From: JBFXAF01 sp050184585
GTDB lineage: Bacteria; Pseudomonadota; Alphaproteobacteria; Rhizobiales; Rhizobiaceae
NCBI GenBank assembly: GCA_050184585.1
Contig: JBFXAF010000005.1
Span: forward strand, 280,033 to 344,032
Direction of reading: 5' to 3'
DNA length: 64,000 bases
Shown here: positions 33,922 through 43,018 of the stretch, piece after piece
Numbering within the stretch: position 1 is the first letter of the stretch
Layout of the letters: every line of letters starts with the position of its first letter
Position numbers and translations under genes: made by a program
The notes under the pieces: generated by a model
The model's input: the letters and a program-made list of their open reading frames with translations, nothing else
Database searches by the model: none
What the model was told of the DNA's origin: nothing

Positions 33922-33932
33922 GCGCTGAGACC

Positions 33933-33961
33933 AACCCCGGCGCGGCATGCGCGCCGGGGTT
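33933..33961 (-). terminator. perfect 12-bp hairpin after the second Liv binding-protein gene
   Basis: AACCCCGGCGCG at 33933-33944 pairs with its exact inverse at 33950-33961 around a 5-nt loop. It lies directly 3' of the binding-protein stop (33970) and before the hydratase start, the same placement as the hairpin after binding protein 1. Confidence 0.7.
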
Positions 33962-33969
33962 CCGACATT

Positions 33970-35121
33970 TCACTTCGTGGTGAGCGACGAGATGACGGAG
34001 ACCTTACCGTCCTTGAACTCGTTCACGTTGATGACGACCTGCGACTGGTTCGAGTTCTCGAACTTGTAGGTCTGAAGCAGGCCCTTGTACTCGAAGTTGC
34101 GCAGCGTGGTCGCCACCTTCTCGGGGTCGGTCGTGCCCGCCGCCTTCATCGCCTCGACGACCAGCTGGACGTTGTCGTAGGCGGTGACGTTGTATGGCAG
34201 AGCGTCCGCCCCCGTATCGGCCTTGAACTGCTGATTGAAGGCGTCGAGTTCTGGCGACGTCGATGTGGTCGGACCGGTCGAGATGTAGATGCCCTCCATC
34301 GCCGCCCCTGCGGCGTTGATGAAGGTCGGCGAGCCCCAGATCACGGCGATCGAGAGGAAGGCCGGCGTCATCTGCAGCTCGCGGTACTGCTTGATCATGG
34401 AGACCCCGTCCTCGACGAAGGCGGCACCCACGACCGCGTCCGCCTCGGACGCCCGCACCTTGGTCAGGAGGCCATAGAAGTCGGTGGAGCCCGTGTCGAA
34501 ATACTCCTCGACCACGACCTCGGAACCCATGCCCTTGGCCGTCTCGGCGATGATCTGCCCGGCGCCGCGGCCCCAGTCGTCGTTGCGGCCGACATAGGCG
34601 ATCTTCTTCGCGCCGCGCTCCTTGATCAGATATTCGATCGACGGCGCGACGTTCATCACCGAGGTCAGCGTGGTGCGGAACGAGAAGGTGTTCTCCGGCG
34701 CGGTGACCGACGGCGCGGCGGCGACGAAGGACAGCGCGATACGCTTGTTCTTCTCCGCGACCGGGACAACCGCGAGCGTGCTCGTGCTGGACGCCGGCAT
34801 GAGCAGGACGGGCACGTCGTCCTCGCCGATCAGCTTCTCGGCGCCGGCCACCGAGCGCTCGGCTTTCGATTCGTCATCGACGTTGACGAGTTCGACCTTG
34901 TACTTCTCGCCGCCGATCTCGACGCCGCCGGCCTCGTTCAGCTTGCGCACGGCATACTGGGCGCCGTCATACGATTCCTTGCCGATTGAGGCGTTCGGGC
35001 CGGACAGGGCCAGGATCGATCCTATCTTCAGCACCTTGTCCTGCGCAGAGGCGGCAGGGACCAGCGCCGTCGCCGCAAGGAGTGCGATGGCAGTGCGCCG
35101 TGTCAGTTTCACCAGGGTCAT
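33970..35121 (-). CDS. periplasmic substrate-binding protein of the second Liv-type importer
   Basis: A 383-residue type-1 binding protein. The signal peptide MTLVKLTRRTAIALLAATALVPAASAQD is cleaved after residue 26. The mature domain starts KVLKIGSILALSGPNASIGKESYDGAQ, with VAGAEKLIGEDDVPVLLMPASSTST and a C-terminal VVEAMKAAGTTDPEKVATTLRN block. It follows livF in its operon by 81 bp and is not first, unlike system 1. Ligand unknown; the adjacent hydratase and EthD genes point to a catabolic substrate. Confidence 0.92.
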   Translation of the reverse strand: MTLVKLTRRTAIALLAATALVPAASAQDKVLKIGSILALSGPNASIGKESYDGAQYAVRKLNEAGGVEIGGEKYKVELVNVDDESKAERSVAGAEKLIGEDDVPVLLMPASSTSTLAVVPVAEKNKRIALSFVAAAPSVTAPENTFSFRTTLTSVMNVAPSIEYLIKERGAKKIAYVGRNDDWGRGAGQIIAETAKGMGSEVVVEEYFDTGSTDFYGLLTKVRASEADAVVGAAFVEDGVSMIKQYRELQMTPAFLSIAVIWGSPTFINAAGAAMEGIYISTGPTTSTSPELDAFNQQFKADTGADALPYNVTAYDNVQLVVEAMKAAGTTDPEKVATTLRNFEYKGLLQTYKFENSNQSQVVINVNEFKDGKVSVISSLTTK

Positions 35122-35202
35122 TTCACTTCCTCCAATGGACTACTTGTGTTGCCGTCGGGCGACATGAGCCCGGCGGGTATGCGAACGCGTCGTGGCGGAC
35201 GC

Positions 35203-35916
35203 CTAGTGCAGCTGCCCGCCGAGATAGCTCTCCTTCACGGCCGGATCGTCGAGCAATTCCCGGCCGGTGCCGGTGCGCGTGACATTGCCGATCGCCAGCA
35301 CATAGGCGCGGTGCGCGAGCTTCAGCGCCATGCGCGCGTTCTGCTCGACCAGAAGGATGGTCGTGCCGGCCTGGTTCAGGTCGGCGATGATCCGACCGAG
35401 CTGCTGCACGATCGCGGGAGCCAGTCCGAGCGACGGTTCGTCCAGCATGAGAAGCTTTGGCCTGCTCATCATTGCGCGACCGATCGCCAGCATCTGCTGC
35501 TGCCCGCCGCTGAGCGAACCTCCCGGCAGCCGCAGCCGCTCGCGCAGGATCGGAAAGGTCTGCAGCACCCGCTCGAAGTCTTCCGCGACCTCGGATGGGT
35601 TCGACCGGTAATAGGCGCCGAGATCGAGATTCTCGCGGACCGTCATGTCCGGGAAGACATGCCTGCCCTCCGGCACCAGCGCGACGCCGCGGCGGACCAG
35701 CGCCGACGAAGGAAGTCCCGACGTCTTCTCGCCGGCATAGGTCACCGTACCGGAAGTCGGCGTGAGAATGCCGCAGATCGTCTTGAGAAGCGTGGATTTT
35801 CCCGCGCCGTTGGCGCCGATGACGGTGACTGTCTCGCCCTGCGCGATCGACATGGACACGCCATGCAGCGCCTCGATGGGACCGTAGGAAACACGAAGGT
35901 CGGCGACGTCAAGCAT
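35203..35916 (-). CDS. livF: LivF-type ABC importer ATPase
   Basis: A 237-residue ATPase: Walker A GANGAGKST, signature LSGGQQQMLAIGRAMM, Walker B LLMLDEPSLGLAP and the H-loop region LVEQN. ATG 35916 overlaps the livG end by 8 bp and gives the usual LivF length; an upstream start at 35952 would add an unrelated tail. It works with LivG as the nucleotide-binding pair of the second Liv importer. Confidence 0.93.
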   Translation of the reverse strand: MLDVADLRVSYGPIEALHGVSMSIAQGETVTVIGANGAGKSTLLKTICGILTPTSGTVTYAGEKTSGLPSSALVRRGVALVPEGRHVFPDMTVRENLDLGAYYRSNPSEVAEDFERVLQTFPILRERLRLPGGSLSGGQQQMLAIGRAMMSRPKLLMLDEPSLGLAPAIVQQLGRIIADLNQAGTTILLVEQNARMALKLAHRAYVLAIGNVTRTGTGRELLDDPAVKESYLGGQLH

Positions 35917-36691
35917 CGTCTTCGTCCGTCCCGAGATAGGCTTCGATGACACGCTGGTTGGAGCGGATCTCGGCGGGCGTGCCTTCGGCGATCTTCGTTC
36001 CCTGGTCCAGCACCACGATGCGGTCGCATACGCCCATGACCGCAGCCATGTCGTGTTCGACGAGGAGGATGGTCACGCCCGTGTCCCGTATGCGCCGCAC
36101 CATCCGCGCCGCGTCGGCGGTCTCGCGCGGATTCATGCCTGCGAATGGTTCGTCGAGCAGGAGCAGCTTGGGTTTCAGCGCGAAGGCCAGACCTATGCCG
36201 AGCAGGCTCTGATGCGCGTAGGCGAGCGAGCCGGCCTCCGCGTCCGCGAGAGCGCTCAGGCCGATTGTGTCGAGGATACGACCAACTTCGGTGTCGATGG
36301 TTCCGTGTACGGCGCGTGCGCGCGCGAGGTTGAGCCAGTCTTCCCAAAAGCCCAGCTTCGTGGTCGCCAGCAGCGCCGTCTGGATGTTTCCAGCCACCGT
36401 GAGCTTCGGAAAGATACGCGTGCCTTGGAAGGTGCGGGCGACGCCGAGGGCCGCGATGCGGTCCGGGCGCATGCCGGTGATGAGTTTTCCCGAAAGCCTG
36501 ACCTCGCCCGCGGACAGGGGGAAGCGGCCGGATATCAGATTGAACGTCGTCGTCTTGCCAGCGCCGTTGGGGCCGATCAGGCCGAGAATCTCACCCTGGC
36601 GGACCACCAGCGACACGTCGTTCACCGCGCGCACGCCGCCGAACTGCTTGGAGATGCGGTCGACGGAGAGTATCGGGGAGTCAGCGAGCAT
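35909..36691 (-). CDS. livG: LivG-type ABC importer ATPase
   Basis: A 260-residue ATPase: Walker A GPNGAGKTTT, Walker B LLLLDEPFAGMNPRE, H-loop LVEHDM. The signature region reads SLAYAHQSLLGIGLAFA, more divergent than usual for LivG (LSYGxQRRLEIARAL), though still in the right place. It overlaps livM by 11 bp upstream and livF by 8 bp downstream, so the operon is tightly coupled. Confidence 0.92.
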   Translation of the reverse strand: MLADSPILSVDRISKQFGGVRAVNDVSLVVRQGEILGLIGPNGAGKTTTFNLISGRFPLSAGEVRLSGKLITGMRPDRIAALGVARTFQGTRIFPKLTVAGNIQTALLATTKLGFWEDWLNLARARAVHGTIDTEVGRILDTIGLSALADAEAGSLAYAHQSLLGIGLAFALKPKLLLLDEPFAGMNPRETADAARMVRRIRDTGVTILLVEHDMAAVMGVCDRIVVLDQGTKIAEGTPAEIRSNQRVIEAYLGTDEDDA

Positions 36692-37658
36692 CGCGGCCCT
36701 CCCCGCTCGTCATGACGGGTTTGGCGCGAGGGGCGGTCAAGCGCGAGCGCGCCTGATGGAGGAGCCCTATCAGGCCCTGGGGTGCAAACAGCGTAACGAG
36801 GATCAGCAGCGCACCCATCATCGCCGGCCGGTAGTGGCTGGTGAAGCTCAGGAATTCGGGGACGTAGACGAGGAAGACAGCGCCGAGGATGGGGCCGGCT
36901 AGCGTGCCCAGCCCGCCGACGACGACCATGACGATCATGTCGACCGAGGCGAAAAGAGTGAACTGGCTGGGCGCGAGGATCGTGAGGAAGGGACCGAGCA
37001 ACAAGCCCCCGAGGCCAGCGACAAAGGCTGCGATGCAGAGGCCGATCACCTTGCTGCGCATCACGGGAATTCCAACGAATTCCGAAAGAAGTTCGTCCTC
37101 GCGAACGGCAATGAGCATACGGCCTGTGCGGCTACGGACCAGCCGCCAGAGAGCCACGAGGCATACGACGAGCACGAAGAGCGACAGGAAGTAGAAGGAA
37201 CGCTTCGTCTCGAAGGCGAGACCCAGGATCGGCTCGGGAGGCATGATGCCGCGGAGGCCGAGCGGCCCGTTCGTCACGTCCTGCCAGTTCGAAATGATCA
37301 GCCTCGTGATCTCCGCGAAAGCCAGCATGACCAGGATGAAGAATGGCCCCTTGAGCCTGAGAGTCAGGAGGCCGACCATTGCCGCGACCGCAACGACCGC
37401 CGCCAGCGCGATCGGCGCGGCGATCCAGAAATCCAGCCCATATCGCAACCTCAGGATCGAGCAGACGTAAGCGCTGATCGCGACGAACGCCGACTGTCCG
37501 AGGTTGATCTGCCCGACGAAACCGAGCACCAGCCCCATGCTGAGCGCGAGGATCGCCCAGATGACCGTCAATGTGAGCAGATAGGTCTGGTAGTCGCCGA
37601 GCAGGAACGGCGCGGCGACCATGGCAGCAGCCAGAACGGCGATCGCGATCCTGGTCAT
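36681..37658 (-). CDS. livM: LivM-type ABC importer permease
   Basis: A 325-residue permease with about nine helices. Family blocks are LGFVGQINLGQSAFVAISAYVCSIL, LRLKGPFFILVMLAFAEITRLI and MVVVGGLGTLAGPILGAVFLVYVPEFL. The start is ATG 37658, in an ATGA overlap with livH; the longer open frame upstream runs inside livH without homology. Confidence 0.92.
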   Translation of the reverse strand: MTRIAIAVLAAAMVAAPFLLGDYQTYLLTLTVIWAILALSMGLVLGFVGQINLGQSAFVAISAYVCSILRLRYGLDFWIAAPIALAAVVAVAAMVGLLTLRLKGPFFILVMLAFAEITRLIISNWQDVTNGPLGLRGIMPPEPILGLAFETKRSFYFLSLFVLVVCLVALWRLVRSRTGRMLIAVREDELLSEFVGIPVMRSKVIGLCIAAFVAGLGGLLLGPFLTILAPSQFTLFASVDMIVMVVVGGLGTLAGPILGAVFLVYVPEFLSFTSHYRPAMMGALLILVTLFAPQGLIGLLHQARSRLTAPRAKPVMTSGEGRDAR

Positions 37659-38527
37659 TGAGTGCGTCCGAACAGGCCCGATGGCCGCAAGAGCAGGACG
37701 AAGATCAGGATCAGGAAGGTGAACACGTCCTTGAAGGCAAACGAGATGTAGGCGCCGGCCAGGTTCTCGATGAGGCCGATCGCCAATCCGCCGACGATCG
37801 CGCCGGGGACGCTGCCGAGCCCGCCGAAGATGACGATCACAAATGCCTTGAGCAGCGGCGCTCCACCCATGTGGGGTTCGACCGCGTAGAGCGTCCCAAG
37901 CAGGCTGCCCGCCGCGCACGCCATGGCGCCCGAAACCGCGAACACGAAGGCGATGATGCGGTCCGTGTTCAGGCCGATGGCGAGCGCGCCCTCGCGATTC
38001 TGGGCGATGGCGCGCAACGCCTTGCCGATCTTGGTCCGATAGAGCAGCCAGTAGAGGATGACGACAAGCAGCACCATGATGCCGATCACCACCAGCCGCT
38101 GGTTGGTCACGACGACATCCCCGATCATCTGGATGCCGCTGATCCCCATGTCCATCTGGCGCGGCGCCGTTCCCCAGATTATGACCGCCGCCTCACGCAG
38201 GATGTAGAGCAGGCCGAGGGTAACGAGGATCACCTTCAGTTCGCCCTGGAGTGACGTATAGGCGCCCCGAAGCAACGGTCTGAGCGTCAGCACGAACATC
38301 AGGACGCTGAGCAGCGCGAGCCCGATCATGGCAATCGGAAGGGCGACGAAGAAGGGAGCGCCCGACCACAACATGATGGTGATGCAGAAGAACGCGCCGA
38401 GCATCAGCAACTCGCCATAGGCGAAGTTGACGACGCGGGCCGCGCCGAAAATCAGCGTGAATCCGAGCGCCGACAGCGCATAGATGCTGCCGAGCACCAA
38501 TCCGTTGGCTAGCTGCTGAGCAAGCAT
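37655..38527 (-). CDS. livH: LivH-type ABC importer permease
   Basis: A 290-residue permease starting MLAQQLANGLVLGSIYALSALGFTLIFGAARVVNFAYGE, the standard LivH opening. Further blocks are GKALRAIAQNREGALAIGLNTDRI and VIFGGLGSVPGAIVGGLAIGLIENL. It is the first gene of the second Liv operon (livHMGF, binding protein, hydratase, EthD protein 2). Operator-like site E lies 76 bp upstream. Confidence 0.93.
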   Translation of the reverse strand: MLAQQLANGLVLGSIYALSALGFTLIFGAARVVNFAYGELLMLGAFFCITIMLWSGAPFFVALPIAMIGLALLSVLMFVLTLRPLLRGAYTSLQGELKVILVTLGLLYILREAAVIIWGTAPRQMDMGISGIQMIGDVVVTNQRLVVIGIMVLLVVILYWLLYRTKIGKALRAIAQNREGALAIGLNTDRIIAFVFAVSGAMACAAGSLLGTLYAVEPHMGGAPLLKAFVIVIFGGLGSVPGAIVGGLAIGLIENLAGAYISFAFKDVFTFLILIFVLLLRPSGLFGRTQ

Positions 38528-38602
38528 TTACCGCTCACCGCGAGTACCAATTGTGCTGACATGATCCGGCAACCTCCCGGCGCCCAGCTCGGACCTTAGA
38601 AC

Positions 38603-38617
38603 CCGAATATTTTTCGT
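38603..38617 (-). promoter_or_regulatory. operator-like inverted repeat, site E
   Basis: Read toward livH: ACGAA-AAATA-TTCGG, 76 bp upstream of the start at 38527, inside an AT-rich tract of about 30 bp in an otherwise GC-rich region. Confidence 0.6.
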
Positions 38618-38679
38618 ATTTTAGGAATCCCACGGGAGATGTCAACCTCTCCCAATCTCCGCAAGGCCCATTTTCCGGC

Positions 38680-39639
38680 CTATCTGTGGACAGAAGACTC
38701 GCCCGCAGCGTCGCCGGGGATTTCATCGCGCGAGACCGTGCCGCGGCTGAACAGGGAATTGCGCGGGTCGACGATGAACAACTCGACGAGCGCGGCCATG
38801 AGCGCCGGCGCGTCGTGGTGGAGGTTGTGGCCGGTATCGGTGACCTTGAGGAGCCTCACCTCCGGCATCAGGCCGGCGCGGCGCTCGATTTCGCCGGATA
38901 CGGCGGTCGCCGCGAACGGTCGTTTGTCTTCCGACGAGATCCAGAGGGCTGGCGCGCTTATGGCCGACCAGGCATGACCCCACTCCTCCATCGAATGGAG
39001 GGTGGGGAGGGCCATCTGGTGCGTCGGATCGAACAGCCACTTCCGGCCTCCGCCGCCGTCGTCCGACGTCGCATGGTCGGCAAGAAACAGTGCCTGCGCC
39101 CGGGTGATGCGGGCATTGCCCCTCATCAACCTCTCGGCGACTGCTTCGATGCTGGGGTAGCTCCGGTGGTCTCGATCGGATTTGGGGATCGACAACAGGC
39201 GCGTCATGATCTTCCGCATGTCGACCGGCACCAGATTCGTGAGCGGACCAAATCCGTCCAGCGAGATCAGATGCGTGACGCGGTCCGGTACGAGGCCGGC
39301 ATAGACGCCCGCTATGTTTCCGCCGAGGCTGTGACCGACCAAGGGTACGGCGATGCCGGGCAGAAGCGCATCGAGCAGCGCGTCGAGGTCAGCGACGAAC
39401 TCGTGGAACCAGTAGCCCTGCGTGACCCATTGCGAGTGGCCGTGACCACGCCAGTCCGGAGCGATCACACACCAGTCGCCCCTCAGATGTTCGGCGAGGA
39501 ACTGGAACGTGATCGAACTGTCCTGTGTCCCGTGCAGGAAGACGATCGGCCGCGCACCGTCGCGTCCCCATTTGCGGACGGAATGGCGGACGCCGCGGAC
39601 GACAATCTCCTCTTTCCTCGACGAGGGGGCGTCACCCAT
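38680..39639 (-). CDS. alpha/beta-fold hydrolase
   Basis: A 319-residue hydrolase with HG oxyanion motif FLHGTQDSS, nucleophile elbow GHSLGG, and C-terminal catalytic His in TDTGHNLHHD. The DWRGHGHS segment is the usual one of the meta-cleavage-product hydrolase/haloperoxidase-like group. It is the last gene of the ten-gene minus-strand operon that starts at 49501, its ATG touching the dehydrogenase stop (TGATG). It could cleave a ring-opened diketone or a thioester late in the pathway. Confidence 0.88.
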   Translation of the reverse strand: MGDAPSSRKEEIVVRGVRHSVRKWGRDGARPIVFLHGTQDSSITFQFLAEHLRGDWCVIAPDWRGHGHSQWVTQGYWFHEFVADLDALLDALLPGIAVPLVGHSLGGNIAGVYAGLVPDRVTHLISLDGFGPLTNLVPVDMRKIMTRLLSIPKSDRDHRSYPSIEAVAERLMRGNARITRAQALFLADHATSDDGGGGRKWLFDPTHQMALPTLHSMEEWGHAWSAISAPALWISSEDKRPFAATAVSGEIERRAGLMPEVRLLKVTDTGHNLHHDAPALMAALVELFIVDPRNSLFSRGTVSRDEIPGDAAGESSVHR

Positions 39640-40679
39640 CAGGCGTCGCCGCCTTCATGAGTGAGGACGACGCGGCCGGCCGTCGACCGTTCTTCCATCA
39701 ACCGGTGCGCGCGCCCTGCCTCATCGACCGGTACGAAGGCCGCGATTTCCGGCTTGATCTCGCCGCGCGCGACAAGATCGATGACTTTCCTGAGGTCCGC
39801 CAGCGTGGCGTGGGCGCTGCCTATGAAGTCGAGCTCCTTCAAAATCGACATGGCCGGATTGAGCGGCACGGCGCCGGGATCGACATTGCCGACGATCACC
39901 ATCCGCCCGCCGGCCCTGAGCGAGCGGACCGAGGCATTGAAGCTAGGCTTGCCGGCGATCTCGATCACCGCGTCGGCGCCCTCGCCGCCGGTCAGTTCCC
40001 GCACCTGCCGCTGAAACGCCATGTCCGGTGAGACCACCACCTCCGAAGCGCCTGCCTCGCGAAGGCGCGCCGTCTTGCTTTCCGACGTGGAGATGGCGAT
40101 GGACCGCAGTCCCATGAGCCGCGCGAGCTTGATCGTGTGGATGCCGACCCCGCCGCTTGCGCCGGTGACAACCACCGTGTCGTTCAATTGAAGCGCGGCG
40201 CGGCGCAGGGCATGAAAGCCAGTGCCGATCGCGCAACTCAACACTGCGGCCACCTTCAGGGGGATGGAGTCGGGGACAAGGGTCGCATTGCGCTCGGAGG
40301 CGATGACGTATTCGCCGTAGCCGCCGGAAATCTGCTCGCCATAGAATCCCGGTCCGGAAACGCAGAGATTTTCCCTTCCCGACCGGCAAAGGGAGCAAAG
40401 CCCGCAGGGGATGCGCTGGATCACGGCGATCCGGTCGCCTGTCTTGAATCGCGTGACAAGCGATCCAGTCTCGACCACCGTTCCGGCGATCTCATGGCCC
40501 ATCACCGCCGGCAGCTCGGTGTGCGGGAAGTGCCCGCCGCGATTGAGAAGGTCGTGACCGCAGACACCGCATGCCGCCACCCTGACCAGCATCTGGTCGG
40601 CCGCCGGCCGCGGCCGTTCGACCTGCTCACAGCGGAAAACCTCGGGTCCGCCGAACGCGGGCAAGACGACAGCGCGCAT
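39639..40679 (-). CDS. zinc-dependent medium-chain alcohol dehydrogenase
   Basis: A 346-residue MDR protein. Catalytic-zinc ligands are in CGVCGHD and GHEIAG; the structural-zinc loop CGLCSLCRSGRENLC is intact; the cofactor motif is VTGASGGVGIHTIKLA. It is probably NAD(P)-dependent and acts on an alcohol intermediate. It overlaps both neighbours by a single base (TGATG junctions), showing strict translational coupling within the operon. Confidence 0.92.
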   Translation of the reverse strand: MRAVVLPAFGGPEVFRCEQVERPRPAADQMLVRVAACGVCGHDLLNRGGHFPHTELPAVMGHEIAGTVVETGSLVTRFKTGDRIAVIQRIPCGLCSLCRSGRENLCVSGPGFYGEQISGGYGEYVIASERNATLVPDSIPLKVAAVLSCAIGTGFHALRRAALQLNDTVVVTGASGGVGIHTIKLARLMGLRSIAISTSESKTARLREAGASEVVVSPDMAFQRQVRELTGGEGADAVIEIAGKPSFNASVRSLRAGGRMVIVGNVDPGAVPLNPAMSILKELDFIGSAHATLADLRKVIDLVARGEIKPEIAAFVPVDEAGRAHRLMEERSTAGRVVLTHEGGDA

Positions 40680-41818
40680 CAGGTCGCGCCCACGCAGAGT
40701 TCGCTGATCGTCTCGGCCAGCAGTCGCTCACGGTGATATGCGGCGTCGCCATAGGAGTACTCGAGCACCTTGGCGCGGCGCAGGTAGAAATGGAGCCCGA
40801 GTTCCCAGGTGAAGCCAATGCCCCCGTGCAACTGGACGCCTTCGTTGCAGACGAAGCGGGATGTGTCGCCGCAATGGGACTTCGCCATCGAGACCGCGCG
40901 AGCACGGTCCGGCGCATCCTCGGCGAGCGCCCAGGCAGCGTAGTAAGCGGCGGAGCGACTGGAATCGATCGCGACGGCCATATCGGCGCAGCGATGCTTG
41001 ATGGCCTGGAACGAGCCGATCGGCTTGTCGAATTGCGTTCGTTGCTTGGCGTACTCGACCGAATTGTCCAGCACCTTGCCCGAGATGCCGGTCATCATCG
41101 TCGCCGCGACGACGCCGCTTGCGTCCAGCAGTCGCGTCACCGATGCGTCCGATGGTTCGCCGCCCACGATATCGTCGCGGACGACGGCAACGGATGTCAT
41201 GTCGAGTTCGTGGAATCGACTCGACGGATCCAGCGTCGAATGTTCGCGAAGGGACACGCCCACGCGGTGGTTCTCGATCAAGGCGAGGCCCAGCGGACCG
41301 CCTTCCGCGAACCGCACCGCGAGAAGGATCAGGTCAGCGGTCGCGGCATGGGGCACCAGCACCTTGCGGCCGGTGATGCTCCATCCATTGCCCGACGGCA
41401 CGGCGGTCACCGCGATCCGGGCCGGGTCGTAGCCAGCTTCGGTCTCCGTGATGGCAGGCACGATCTTCAGCTTGCCTTCGGCGATGAGCGGCAGGAGTTT
41501 CGCCTTCTGCTCTTCCGTGCCGAAGCGTGCAATGACGTCGGTAGCGACGATGGTCTCCGCTACGGGCGCCGGCACCAGCGCCCGGCCATATTCCTCCAGC
41601 ACCAGCGAGAGATCGACGAAGCTCAGACCCATGCCGCCGTGCCCTTCCGGGACGAGCATCGAGAACGCACCACTTTGTGTGAGGCTGTTCCACAGGTCGC
41701 GGTCAAGTCCGTCGCCATCGACAAGCGCGCGCAGACGATCGAGCCCGTAATTCTTGTCCAGGAAACCACGCGTGGTCTCCTGGAACATGTACTGCTCGTC
41801 GCTGAAATCGAAGTCCAT
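40679..41818 (-). CDS. acyl-CoA dehydrogenase family protein, subunit-like (short form)
   Basis: A 379-residue flavoprotein. It has MVPEGHGGMGLSFVDLSLVLEEYGRALVP, the central beta domain (ATADLILLAVRFAEGG), the RTQFDKPIGSFQAIKHRCADM helix and the C-terminal VQLHGGIGFTWELGLHFYLRRA. The adjacent gene encodes a second, different acyl-CoA dehydrogenase, the arrangement of heterotetrameric FadE pairs known from steroid side-chain degradation. In such pairs one subunit supplies FAD contacts and the other the base. Confidence 0.92.
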   Translation of the reverse strand: MDFDFSDEQYMFQETTRGFLDKNYGLDRLRALVDGDGLDRDLWNSLTQSGAFSMLVPEGHGGMGLSFVDLSLVLEEYGRALVPAPVAETIVATDVIARFGTEEQKAKLLPLIAEGKLKIVPAITETEAGYDPARIAVTAVPSGNGWSITGRKVLVPHAATADLILLAVRFAEGGPLGLALIENHRVGVSLREHSTLDPSSRFHELDMTSVAVVRDDIVGGEPSDASVTRLLDASGVVAATMMTGISGKVLDNSVEYAKQRTQFDKPIGSFQAIKHRCADMAVAIDSSRSAAYYAAWALAEDAPDRARAVSMAKSHCGDTSRFVCNEGVQLHGGIGFTWELGLHFYLRRAKVLEYSYGDAAYHRERLLAETISELCVGAT

Positions 41819-41825
41819 ATGAAGC

Positions 41826-43016
41826 CTATTTCGGCAGGCCGAGCACGCGCTCGGCGATGATGTTGCGCTGGATTTCGGACGAGCCGGAATAGATCGTGAA
41901 AGCTTTCGAGCGCAGGAAACTCAGTTGAAACCGTCCGTCCGCGGGCGAGAGGGGGTCACCGCTACTGAGCGGTGCGAGTGGCCCCAGCGCCTCGAGCGCC
42001 GTCTCGTACATGTTCTGCGTGACGTGGCTCCAGTACAGCTTGTTCATCGACGCCTCGGGGCCACGCGGCTTGCCCTTGAGGGCCTTGGAGAAGGCGCGAA
42101 GGCAGTTGAGCCGCATGATCTCGATCTCGACCACCGACCGGCCGAGCTTCTGACGCAGCATCGGGTCGTCGATCGCCGGGCCGCCGCCGCGCTTCAGCGT
42201 CGCCGCCGTCATGATCAGCGTGTCCAGTTCCTGCTTGAAGCGGATCTGCCGTCCGAGCGCGTCTTCGGGCCCGCGCTCATAGGCGAGCGTCGTCATGGCG
42301 ATCTTCCAGCCGCCGTTCAGTTCGCCGACGAGGTTCTCGACCGGCACCTTCACATTGTCGAAGAAGGTCTCGTTGAACTCGCTCTCGCCGGAGATCTGCT
42401 TCAGCGGCCGGATGGAGATGCCCGGCGTCGACATGTCGACCAGCAGAAACGAGATTCCCTTGTGCTTCGGCAGGCTGGGATCGGTGCGGGCGAGCAGGAT
42501 GCACCATTGCGCGTACTGGGCGAAGCTCGTCCAGATCTTCTGTCCGTTGACGACGAAATGGTCTCCCTCGCGGACGGCGCGGCAGCGCACGGCGGCGAGG
42601 TCCGAGCCGGCGTTCGGTTCCGAGAAACCCTGACACCACACCTCCTCGCCGGAGATGATCTTGGGCAGGTAGCGCAGGCGCTGTTCCTCGCTGCCATGAT
42701 GCAGCAGCGTTGTGGCCACCAAGTTGCGTCCGATGATGTTCAACCCTTCGGGGGCGCGGGCGCGCGCCATTTCCTCCGCGAAGATCGCCTGTTCGACAAG
42801 GCTCGCGCCGCGGCCGCCATATTTCGTCGGCCATGCGATGCCGTTCCAGCCGCCCTTGTGGAGCTTGCGCTCCCAGTCGAGGCGGAACATCGCGTTCTCA
42901 TCCTCGTCCTCGGGCTCGAACACCGTCTCGCCCCAGCCTTCCGGGAGATTGGCGGCAAGCCACGACCGCAACTCGTCGCGGAACGCTTGATCCTCGGCGC
43001 TGTAGGCGAAATCCAT
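41826..43016 (-). CDS. acyl-CoA dehydrogenase family protein, catalytic-type subunit
   Basis: A 396-residue flavoprotein: GIAWPTKYGGRGASLVEQAIFAEEMARA, the substrate/flavin block WCQGFSEPNAGSDLAAV and NGQKIWTSFAQYAQWCILLART, a YERG tetrapeptide (about residue 247) where the catalytic Glu is found in this branch, and C-terminal YSGSSEIQRNIIAERVLGLP. It is 7 bp from the second dehydrogenase gene and 2 bp from the hydratase gene. It probably introduces an alpha-beta double bond into the CoA thioester made by ligase 2. Confidence 0.93.
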   Translation of the reverse strand: MDFAYSAEDQAFRDELRSWLAANLPEGWGETVFEPEDEDENAMFRLDWERKLHKGGWNGIAWPTKYGGRGASLVEQAIFAEEMARARAPEGLNIIGRNLVATTLLHHGSEEQRLRYLPKIISGEEVWCQGFSEPNAGSDLAAVRCRAVREGDHFVVNGQKIWTSFAQYAQWCILLARTDPSLPKHKGISFLLVDMSTPGISIRPLKQISGESEFNETFFDNVKVPVENLVGELNGGWKIAMTTLAYERGPEDALGRQIRFKQELDTLIMTAATLKRGGGPAIDDPMLRQKLGRSVVEIEIMRLNCLRAFSKALKGKPRGPEASMNKLYWSHVTQNMYETALEALGPLAPLSSGDPLSPADGRFQLSFLRSKAFTIYSGSSEIQRNIIAERVLGLPK

Positions 43017-43018
43017 CG

